Shown here: positions 28,859 through 36,452 of the stretch, piece by piece | Layout: every line of letters starts with the position of its first letter | How positions within the stretch are numbered: the first letter of the stretch is position 1 | Origin: an uncultured Lachnospiraceae bacterium | GTDB lineage: Bacteria > Bacillota > Clostridia > Lachnospirales > Lachnospiraceae | Reading direction: 5' to 3' | DNA length: 59,407 bases | Assembly (NCBI GenBank): GCA_902778165.1 | Contig: CACYWQ010000010.1 | Span: forward strand, 1-59,407 | The notes under the pieces: generated by a model | Told to the model about the DNA's origin: nothing | The model's database searches: none | The model's input: the letters and a program-made list of their open reading frames with translations, nothing else | Program-made: the position numbers and the translations under genes

Positions 28859-31530
28859 TGAAGAAATTGATTAATAACTATGTTGATCGTCTGTTATATT
28901 CGGACAAGGACTTTAAAGAGAAGATGTTTACGTTAATAACTATTATAGCTATTTCGTCAGTCTTCTTGGCATTCTTAGGAGATCTTCTTATCGGAGAACA
29001 CATAGGTGAGACGGTTTCTTTGGGAATACTGGTGTTATTGGCTACGTTGGTGGCATATATAACCATTAAGTATAAGAAACTTAAAGTAGGAGGAGTCTTA
29101 CTTGCCTTAGGTGTTGTGTTCGGAGCAATCCCCGCATCATTTTTCTTCGGCGGAGGACTTACGGGCGGTTCAGTGCTCTGGGTAGGTGTATGTTACCTGT
29201 ATATCGGACTTATTCTTGACGGCGTTCCGAGAAGAATACTGATGACCATACTTACGTTGCTTGTTATCGGGGAGATGATCTATTCGTATTTCAACCCCAA
29301 TATCATTCAATATCATGTCAGAGAGATGTGGTATATAGATATAGGCATATCGGTTATTCTGGTGGGATTTGTGATTTATTTGATGGTTTCTTTCCAGAAC
29401 AGACTCTTTAAGTTAGAGACCGAGAGAACCAGAGCGCAGGCTAAAGAGATTGAGGAACTTAATGAATCTCAGAACAGGTTCTTCTCAAGCATGAGCCATG
29501 AGATAAGAACTCCCATCAATACGATCATCGGATTAAACGAGATGATATTAAGGGAGAACGCATCCGATGAGATCAATGAGAATGCCGCCAATATTCAGGC
29601 TGCCAGCAAGATGTTGCTGCATCTTATTAACGATATTCTGGATATGTCCAAGTTTGAATCAGGACAGATGGAACTTACTCCTGTACAGTACCATACCGGA
29701 GATATGTTATCCGATGTGGTAAGTATGTTATGGATCAAGGCCAAAGATAAAGAACTTGATTTTACCATAGACGTCTCACCCGATCTTCCCGAGATGTTGC
29801 TTGGTGATGAAGTCAGGATCAAACAGATCCTTATTAACGTGCTTAATAATGCGATCAAATATACAAGCGAAGGTTCGGTCAAATTACAGATTCAGTGTGA
29901 ACGTAACGGTGATATGGCTAATGTCATGTATACCGTATCGGATACCGGAATGGGTATTAAGAAGGAGAACATTCCTTATCTGTTTACCGCATTTAAGCGT
30001 GTGGATGAAGACAAGAACCGTTATATAGAGGGTACGGGTCTTGGCCTGTCCATCGTCAAACAGTTCGTGGATCTGATGGGCGGTAAGATTACCGTTAACA
30101 GTGTGTATACCAAGGGCTCGACCTTTGTAATTGAGATACCTCAGAAGATCATAAGCGACAATCATCTTGGCGAGATAGACATGAAGAGAAGTCGAGGCGT
30201 GCATCGTAAATATGTGCAGAGTTTCGAGGCTCCGGAGGCAAGAGTACTTGTTGTTGATGATACTTTGGCCAATCTTATGGTGGTTCAGAAACTGCTCAGA
30301 GAGACTAAGGTACAGCTTGATACGGCTGAAAGCGGTAAGGAAGCTCTGCTTAAGACATTTGATACCGAATACCATGTCATATTCATGGATCATATGATGC
30401 CTGAAATGAGCGGTATAGAATGTATGCATAAGATAAGGGAACAGAAGGGCGGCCTGTGTAAGGAGTCCAAGATCGTTGCTCTTACTGCAAATGCAGGAAG
30501 TGATATGGAGATGTTCTACGCCAAGGAAGGCTTCGACGGATATCTTGTCAAGCCTATAAGCGGCGAAGGACTCGAAAATGAGTTATACAGATTGCTTCCC
30601 AAGGATATAGTGATAGTTACGGGAACCAATGATGTGCTTGCCAAGGAGAGTATGGCATGGATACGTAATCACCGTAAGAAAGCTCCGATTATGATCACTA
30701 CGGAGAGCGTAGCGGATGTACCGAATGGTCTGCTTGATAAGTACAATATATCCGTTTTGCCCCATATGGTAGTCACGCCTAAGGGTATATTCAGAGATGG
30801 TATAGAGATAGAGACCAGAGGCCTTCTGTCATTTATGGAGAGTGAATCAGGTGCAGTACAGACACTTGCTCCGGGAGTGAGTGAACATGAACTGTTCTTT
30901 GCGGAACAATTGCAGAATGCCAATAATATCATACATGTATCGATATCGAGTCATGTAGAACACAGCGGATGTCTGATAGCCAAAGAAGCGGCGGCGGATT
31001 TTGATAATGTTCACGTGTTTGATTCCGGACACTTATCAAGCGGCCAGGGCCTTATGGCGATCGAAGCTGCAAGACTTGCCTCTACGGGTATGAACGTTGA
31101 CGATATCATCAAACATCTTGATAAAATGAGAAGTCATGTTTATACAAGCTTTATAGTGGATACACTTGATTATCTTGCCAGAGCCGGTCAGATAGGTAAT
31201 AAGGTGGCTATATTATCCAAGGCATTGATGATACATCCGGTTCTTGCTCTTAAGAAGGGTAGGATGATGGTATCCAAAGTCTTCTTCGGTACAAGAGAGA
31301 GCGCCTGGGAGAAATATATTAAGACTGTATTCCGCGTGCCCGGCAAGATAGATAAGAGAATGTTGTTTGTGACATACGTTGGTATGTCTCAGAAAGAACT
31401 TGAATCCGTGGAGAAGATAATCAGTAGAAAAATGGAATTTGAACATATTTATTTCCAGAAGGCTTCTCCGGCCGTTGCTGTTAACTGCGGCCCCGGAACA
31501 TTCGGATTATTATTCTACACACAGTATTGA
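28858..31530 (+). CDS. Hybrid histidine kinase-receiver fused to a DegV fatty-acid-binding domain
   Basis: An 890-residue protein. Membrane helices lie in 22-180 and a short coiled coil at 185-205. HisKA has His214 (SSMSHEIRTPIN), and the ATPase has NVLNNAIKYT, DTGMGI and EGTGLGLSIV. The receiver (461-580) has Asp511. Residues 610-890 are a DegV domain: ITTESVADVPNGLLDKY, FRDGIEI, VQTLAP, ISSHVEHSG, LDYLARAGQIG (770-780) and the C-terminal GPGTFGLLF. DegV (EDD) proteins bind one fatty acid and, as FakB, present it to FakA kinase. Here the receiver sits between kinase and DegV, suggesting fatty-acid-dependent control or an output. Its ATG overlaps the previous stop (TAATG). Confidence 0.9.
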   Translation: MKKLINNYVDRLLYSDKDFKEKMFTLITIIAISSVFLAFLGDLLIGEHIGETVSLGILVLLATLVAYITIKYKKLKVGGVLLALGVVFGAIPASFFFGGGLTGGSVLWVGVCYLYIGLILDGVPRRILMTILTLLVIGEMIYSYFNPNIIQYHVREMWYIDIGISVILVGFVIYLMVSFQNRLFKLETERTRAQAKEIEELNESQNRFFSSMSHEIRTPINTIIGLNEMILRENASDEINENAANIQAASKMLLHLINDILDMSKFESGQMELTPVQYHTGDMLSDVVSMLWIKAKDKELDFTIDVSPDLPEMLLGDEVRIKQILINVLNNAIKYTSEGSVKLQIQCERNGDMANVMYTVSDTGMGIKKENIPYLFTAFKRVDEDKNRYIEGTGLGLSIVKQFVDLMGGKITVNSVYTKGSTFVIEIPQKIISDNHLGEIDMKRSRGVHRKYVQSFEAPEARVLVVDDTLANLMVVQKLLRETKVQLDTAESGKEALLKTFDTEYHVIFMDHMMPEMSGIECMHKIREQKGGLCKESKIVALTANAGSDMEMFYAKEGFDGYLVKPISGEGLENELYRLLPKDIVIVTGTNDVLAKESMAWIRNHRKKAPIMITTESVADVPNGLLDKYNISVLPHMVVTPKGIFRDGIEIETRGLLSFMESESGAVQTLAPGVSEHELFFAEQLQNANNIIHVSISSHVEHSGCLIAKEAAADFDNVHVFDSGHLSSGQGLMAIEAARLASTGMNVDDIIKHLDKMRSHVYTSFIVDTLDYLARAGQIGNKVAILSKALMIHPVLALKKGRMMVSKVFFGTRESAWEKYIKTVFRVPGKIDKRMLFVTYVGMSQKELESVEKIISRKMEFEHIYFQKASPAVAVNCGPGTFGLLFYTQY

Positions 31531-31547
31531 TCTTGGGATAAATAGCT

Positions 31548-32186
31548 ATGAATGATTTGCTTAATAAGATACACGATATAGGAATAGTGCCTGTTGTGGC
31601 GATAGAGAGTGCGTCAGATGCTGTACCGTTAGCCAATGCGCTTGTTAAGGGCGGATTGCCGATTGCGGAGATAACATTTAGGACTGATGCAGCGGCAGAT
31701 GCCATTAAGGCAATCACATCGGAAGTTCCGCAGATGATCGTTGGTGCAGGTACCGTGCTTACAAATGAGCAGATTGATAAGGCTGTAGCAGCCGGTGCAA
31801 GCTTCATTGTAAGTCCCGGATTTAATCCGAAGACTTTGGAGTATGCACTATCTCTGGGAGTATGTATGATTCCCGGTACCGCAACGCCGGGTGAGATGGA
31901 ACAGGCTATGTCTTACGGACTTGATGTGGTTAAGTTCTTCCCGGCTGAATTAAACGGCGGGCTTGCCATGCTTAAGGCTTTGGCAGGTCCTTACAGGAAT
32001 CTTAAATGGATGCCTACAGGCGGTATCAATGCAGGCAATATTACCGATTACCTGTCATTTGACAAGGTATTGGCCTGCGGCGGTACATGGATGGTGAGTA
32101 AAGATCTTATCGCCGGTAAGAAATGGGATGAGATTACGGCCCTTTGTGTTGAAGTCGTTAATAAGAAACGGACAATCGGAAGATAA
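31548..32186 (+). CDS. eda: KDPG/KHG aldolase
   Basis: A 212-residue class I aldolase that splits 2-keto-3-deoxy-6-phosphogluconate into pyruvate and glyceraldehyde 3-phosphate. Family hallmarks are VPVVAIES, GLPIAEITFRT, VGAGTVLT, the Schiff-base lysine in DVVKFFPAE and the phosphate-binding MPTGGIN. It directly precedes the KDG kinase and uronate isomerase genes, giving the lower part of uronate breakdown (KDG to KDPG to C3). The preceding DegV-kinase gene ends 17 bases upstream. Confidence 0.95.
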   Translation: MNDLLNKIHDIGIVPVVAIESASDAVPLANALVKGGLPIAEITFRTDAAADAIKAITSEVPQMIVGAGTVLTNEQIDKAVAAGASFIVSPGFNPKTLEYALSLGVCMIPGTATPGEMEQAMSYGLDVVKFFPAELNGGLAMLKALAGPYRNLKWMPTGGINAGNITDYLSFDKVLACGGTWMVSKDLIAGKKWDEITALCVEVVNKKRTIGR

Positions 32187-32202
32187 TACGAGGTAGATTA
32201 TA

Positions 32203-33225
32203 ATGAGCAGAGTGATAACTTTCGGCGAGATAATGTTGCGACTTGCCCCGGAAGGATATAACAGATTCTTTCAAAACGATACATTAAATGCCACATTCGG
32301 AGGCGGTGAAGCCAATGTTGCGGTATCACTTGCCAACTACGGATTAGACAGTGTATTTGTGACCAAACTTCCTTCACATGCAATAGGTCAGGGAGCGGTT
32401 AACGACTTAAGAAGATATGGTGTGGATACAAGCCTGATAGTCAGAGGCGGAGAGAGAATAGGCATATATTATCTTGAGAAGGGTGCTTCGGTAAGAGGAA
32501 GCGTTTGCATATATGACAGGGCTCATTCGGCAATCTCTGAGGCAGTATCATCTGATTTTGATTGGGATAAGATATTTGAAGGAGCGGATTGGTTTCATTT
32601 CACGGGAATCACGCCTGCCCTTGGCAGTAACGTTGCCGATATCTGCCTTGAGGCATGTAAGGCGGCTAAGTCTAAGGGAGTTAAGATAAGCCTTGATCTT
32701 AATTACAGAAGCAAGCTATGGACCAGAGAAGAGGCAGGACAGGCCATGGCCAAACTGTGTGAATATGTGGACGTATGCATATGCAATGAAGAAGATGCCA
32801 AGGATGTATTCGGTATTGAATCAGAACAAAGCGATATAACCGGCGGTAAGATAGATACCGAAGGATATAAGTCGGTTGCTAAGCAGTTACGCGACAGGTT
32901 CGGATTTGACAAAGTGGCGATTACTCTCAGGACATCCATATCGGCCAGTGACAATGATTGGCAGGGTATGCTCTATGACGGAAATGAGTGTTACTTATCC
33001 AAGAAGTATCATTTGCATATCGTTGACAGAGTGGGAGGTGGCGACAGCTTCGCAGGGGGGCTTATATATGCCATCCTTAACGGATATTCCCCGGCTGATA
33101 CCATAGAATTTGCCGTAGCGGCATCTGCACTTAAGCATACGATTGAAGGCGATTATAACAGAGTCAGTGTTGATGAGGTTAAGAAACTTGCAGGAGGAGA
33201 CGGATCGGGCAGGGTAGTAAGATAA
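32203..33225 (+). CDS. kdgK: 2-keto-3-deoxygluconate kinase (PfkB family)
   Basis: A 340-residue sugar kinase. The N-terminal TFGEIMLRLAPEG and GGGEANVAVSLANYG and the C-terminal catalytic motif RVGGGDSFAGG (Asp as base) mark the PfkB family. The start (LAPEGYNRF) and the context between KDPG aldolase and glucuronate isomerase make KDG the expected substrate, giving KDPG. A related specificity such as fructose is less likely in this place. Confidence 0.88.
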   Translation: MSRVITFGEIMLRLAPEGYNRFFQNDTLNATFGGGEANVAVSLANYGLDSVFVTKLPSHAIGQGAVNDLRRYGVDTSLIVRGGERIGIYYLEKGASVRGSVCIYDRAHSAISEAVSSDFDWDKIFEGADWFHFTGITPALGSNVADICLEACKAAKSKGVKISLDLNYRSKLWTREEAGQAMAKLCEYVDVCICNEEDAKDVFGIESEQSDITGGKIDTEGYKSVAKQLRDRFGFDKVAITLRTSISASDNDWQGMLYDGNECYLSKKYHLHIVDRVGGGDSFAGGLIYAILNGYSPADTIEFAVAASALKHTIEGDYNRVSVDEVKKLAGGDGSGRVVR

Positions 33226-33227
33226 TT

Positions 33228-34655
33228 ATGAGTTTGTTTATGGATGAAGATTTCTTATTGCATAATGATATTGCGAGACATCTGTACCATGATTATGCCA
33301 AGCCTCTGCCGATAATAGACTATCATTGTCATTTATCGGCTAAGGATATATTTATGGATGTTAAGTTTGATAATCTGGGACAGATATGGTTCGGCGGAAG
33401 GCAGGCTGACGGTTCGTATTCGGGTGACCACTATAAGTGGAGACTTATGCGAAGTGCGGGAGTGCCTGAAGAATCAATAACGGGAAGTGATGATGAACTT
33501 AGCCGTTTTAAGCAGTTTGCCGATGCACTCACACTTGCAATAGGCAATCCGATGTATCATTGGTGCAATCTTGAACTTAAGAGATATTTCGGCATAGATG
33601 AACCTTTATCACCCGTCAATGCGGAAGATATATGGAATAAGTGCAATGAGATACTTCGTGATGATGACATGAGTGTCAGGAATCTTATCAGACGCAGTAA
33701 TGTTGCGTTTATCGGAACAACGGATGACCCCACGGATGACCTTAAATGGCATATTAAGATAGGGGAAGACCATGAGTTTAAATGCGAGGTAAGACCGTCA
33801 TTCAGACCCGATAAAGCCATATCAATCGATAAGCCCGGATTTGCGGAATATATTGATAAGCTGTCCGATGTTACGGGAATTAAGATTGATTCTACAGCTG
33901 ATGTGATCGAAGCTCTTATGCAGAGACTTATATTCTTTAAACAGAACGGATGTGTTGCCGCAGATCACGGACTTGATTATATTCCGCATAAGGAGATTTC
34001 TGTAGAGGCCTGCGATAAGATATTTGTCAAGGCTATGGCAGGTGGTGCCATAACGGCGGATGAAGCCGACGGTTATAAGACGACTGTGCTTACGGCACTT
34101 GCGAAAGCCTATCATAAGAATGATATAGTGATGAAACTTCACTATTCAACACTTCGTAATGTCAATGCAAGGATGTATGACAGATTGGGGCCTGATACGG
34201 GATATGACGTAATGGCGCAGAATATGTGTGCAGGCAATCTTATCAGATTACTGTCCAAACTCGATGAGACGGATGAATTGCCAAGGACGGTCATATTCTC
34301 ACTTAATCCGACGGACAATGCACTTATAGATACGCTAATCGGAGCATTTCAGTCATCGGATGTACCGGGTAAGATACAACATGGTCCTGCATGGTGGTTT
34401 AACGATTCCAAGTACGGAATGGAAGAACAACTTAAGTCCATGGCAAGCCTTACGGTACTTGGTAATTTCATCGGAATGCTGACGGATTCCAGGTCGTTTC
34501 TCTCATATACAAGGCATGAATATTTCAGAAGGATATTGTGTAATCTGATCGGCAAATGGGTCTGTGACGGTGAATATCCGAATGATGATCTGATGCTTAG
34601 AAGATTAACTGAAGGAATATCATATTACAACGCCAAGAGATACTTCGGAATATAG
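33228..34655 (+). CDS. uxaC: Glucuronate/galacturonate isomerase
   Basis: A 475-residue cytoplasmic isomerase of the amidohydrolase-like uronate isomerase family, converting D-glucuronate to fructuronate or D-galacturonate to tagaturonate. It contains PIIDYHCHLSAKDI (metal-ligand HxH) near residue 24, KFDNLGQIWFGG-like text, FIGTTDDPTDDL and the late GPAWWFNDSKYGM. It begins 2 bases after the kinase gene and is followed by a terminator. The reductase and dehydratase (UxaB/UxuB, UxaA/UxuA) that would link it to KDG are not in this window. Confidence 0.95.
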   Translation: MSLFMDEDFLLHNDIARHLYHDYAKPLPIIDYHCHLSAKDIFMDVKFDNLGQIWFGGRQADGSYSGDHYKWRLMRSAGVPEESITGSDDELSRFKQFADALTLAIGNPMYHWCNLELKRYFGIDEPLSPVNAEDIWNKCNEILRDDDMSVRNLIRRSNVAFIGTTDDPTDDLKWHIKIGEDHEFKCEVRPSFRPDKAISIDKPGFAEYIDKLSDVTGIKIDSTADVIEALMQRLIFFKQNGCVAADHGLDYIPHKEISVEACDKIFVKAMAGGAITADEADGYKTTVLTALAKAYHKNDIVMKLHYSTLRNVNARMYDRLGPDTGYDVMAQNMCAGNLIRLLSKLDETDELPRTVIFSLNPTDNALIDTLIGAFQSSDVPGKIQHGPAWWFNDSKYGMEEQLKSMASLTVLGNFIGMLTDSRSFLSYTRHEYFRRILCNLIGKWVCDGEYPNDDLMLRRLTEGISYYNAKRYFGI

Positions 34656-34674
34656 CATATAACTTAACTCAACA

Positions 34675-34707
34675 AGTGGTCGGACTATTGTCCGGCCATT
34701 GTTATTT
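34675..34707 (+). terminator. Intrinsic terminator after uxaC
   Basis: A 9-bp stem TGGTCGGAC / GTCCGGCCA (one G-U pair) with a TATT loop, followed by a T-rich tail TTGTTATTT. It closes the long co-directional run that starts at 18.4 kb. Confidence 0.8.
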
Positions 34708-34723
34708 AATAAGCGGATTATCC

Positions 34724-34752
34724 TTGTGAAATCAGTCAAATAATAGTAAAAT
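34724..34752 (+). promoter_or_regulatory. Sigma-A promoter of hisS
   Basis: TTGTGA (34724-34729) and TAAAAT (34747-34752) with a 17-base spacer, 38 bases before the hisS start codon. No T-box or other leader structure fits in this short leader. Confidence 0.65.
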
Positions 34753-34790
34753 ATATAGGATTATGTGAATCTGATTAAAGGAGAGAAAAC

Positions 34791-36056
34791 ATGGCGCTTA
34801 GTAAGAAGCCGACTACGGGTATGAAGGACATTCTTCCCGCGGAGATGAAGATTAGAGATTATGTGATAAGAGTGATACAGGAGACATATGCAGACTTCGG
34901 ATTTACGCATATAGAGACTCCCTGTGTTGAGAATATCGCCAACCTTAACTGTAAGGCAGGCGGAGAGAATGAGAAACTGATATTCAGGATCCTTAAAAGA
35001 GGCGAGAAGCTTGATCTGTCGCAGGCCACCACGGAAGATGACGTGACGGACTTAGGACTTCGTTATGATCTGACCGTTCCTCTGGTTCGTTTCTATTCCA
35101 ACAACAGTGCAGCATTACCTGCACCATTTAAGGCGTTGCAGATAGGTCCTGTGTGGAGAGCGGACAGACCTCAGAGAGGACGTTACAGACAGTTCTATCA
35201 GTGCGATATAGATATTCTGGGCGAGCCTTCTAATCTGGCCGAGATAGAACTTATCACGGCTACTACAACAACACTGGGCAAGCTTGGATTTAACAACTTT
35301 GTCATCAGATTAAATGACAGAAGAATGCTTAAGGCCATGGCTGCCTTCGCAGGATTCCCTGAAAGCGATTATGACGATATATTCATTATCCTTGATAAGA
35401 TGGATAAGATCGGTACAGACGGAGTCAAAGAAGAGCTTATCGCTGCGGGTTATTCTCAGGAATCGGTTACCAAATACCTTAAGTTATTCACCATGGCAGA
35501 AGAGGATAAGGTAAATGCACTTGGTAATATCGCTTCCGAAATCAGTGAAGTCCTTGATCCTGAAGTAAGCGATGGACTTAAAGAGATAATCAAGAGTGTC
35601 AATGCGGCTAAGGCTGCTGATTTTACCGTAGAATTCGATCCCACGTTAGTCCGCGGAATGAATTATTATACAGGCCCGATATTCGAAGTATCCATGCCTG
35701 AATACGGCGGAAGTTGCGGCGGCGGCGGAAGATACGATGAAATGGTGGGCAAATTCACGGGAGCTAATGTTCCGGCCTGCGGATTCTCAATAGGATTTGA
35801 GAGAATCGTACTTCTTTTGCTTGAGAATGGCTATAAGATTCCCGATGAGAAGGAGAAAGTTGCATTCTTAATCGAGAAGGGTGTTGATTCAGACAGATTA
35901 AGTCAGATCATGAAGGAAACTGCAGCTCTTAGAGCAGAAGGCAAGCAGGTTCTGGTATCAAGAATGAACAAGAATAAGAAGTTCCAGCGTACGGGGCTTG
36001 AGGAACAAGGATATACACAGTTTAAGGACTATTACAGAGAGGAACTTAAGCACTGA
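34791..36056 (+). CDS. hisS: Histidyl-tRNA synthetase
   Basis: A 421-residue class II synthetase charging tRNA-His. Visible motifs are the N-terminal TTGMKDILPAEMKIRDYV, motif 2 GPVWRADRPQRGRYRQFYQCDID, the HisRS-specific LVRGMNYYTGPIFEV and motif 3 with GGGGRYDEMVGKF and GFSIGFERI. The C-terminal anticodon-binding domain is complete. The ribosome binding site AAAGGAGAG lies 9 bases upstream. A zinc-finger membrane protein gene begins on the last base of its stop codon. Confidence 0.95.
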   Translation: MALSKKPTTGMKDILPAEMKIRDYVIRVIQETYADFGFTHIETPCVENIANLNCKAGGENEKLIFRILKRGEKLDLSQATTEDDVTDLGLRYDLTVPLVRFYSNNSAALPAPFKALQIGPVWRADRPQRGRYRQFYQCDIDILGEPSNLAEIELITATTTTLGKLGFNNFVIRLNDRRMLKAMAAFAGFPESDYDDIFIILDKMDKIGTDGVKEELIAAGYSQESVTKYLKLFTMAEEDKVNALGNIASEISEVLDPEVSDGLKEIIKSVNAAKAADFTVEFDPTLVRGMNYYTGPIFEVSMPEYGGSCGGGGRYDEMVGKFTGANVPACGFSIGFERIVLLLLENGYKIPDEKEKVAFLIEKGVDSDRLSQIMKETAALRAEGKQVLVSRMNKNKKFQRTGLEEQGYTQFKDYYREELKH

Positions 36057-36442
36057 TGAAATCATCCGAAGGGCGCTTAACCCGAAGAAGAGGTATGAGC
36101 AAACGAACTGCAGGAATGGACTGCAAGGAGTTCATGCGACTGATTCCAATCTGGTTAGACGGCAAGTTGGACGGCAAGAGAGGAGTCAGATTCCTTGAGC
36201 ATATGAGCAGTTGCTCGGATTGTAACGAGGAACTCCATATACAGTATCTTGTCAAGGAAGGAACCGCCAGACTTGAGAGCGGAGGTAACTTCAATCTTGA
36301 TAAGGAGTTGTCTGATAAGGTTACGGCATACAGAAAGAAACTCGGACGCAAGCATACCGAGAATGTGATCATATACTGGATGGAGGCAATAGCCGCAGTT
36401 GCGATCATATTTATCCTGGTGCTTGTGTTTATGTGGATGTAG
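36056..36442 (+). CDS. Small zinc-finger membrane protein (anti-sigma-like)
   Basis: A 128-residue protein (or 115 if ATG 36095 is used). It has the zf-HC2/anti-sigma layout: MDCKEFMRLIPIWLDGKLDG, then HMSSCSDCNEEL (HxxxCxxC), a charged linker and one C-terminal helix (about 104-127). Proteins like this usually hold an ECF sigma factor at the membrane, but no sigma gene is adjacent; neighbours are hisS and polA. Both possible starts have usable Shine-Dalgarno sequences (GAGAGGAA, GAAGAGG). The role is therefore open. Confidence 0.72.
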   Translation: MKSSEGRLTRRRGMSKRTAGMDCKEFMRLIPIWLDGKLDGKRGVRFLEHMSSCSDCNEELHIQYLVKEGTARLESGGNFNLDKELSDKVTAYRKKLGRKHTENVIIYWMEAIAAVAIIFILVLVFMWM

Positions 36443-36452
36443 GTACGGATAT

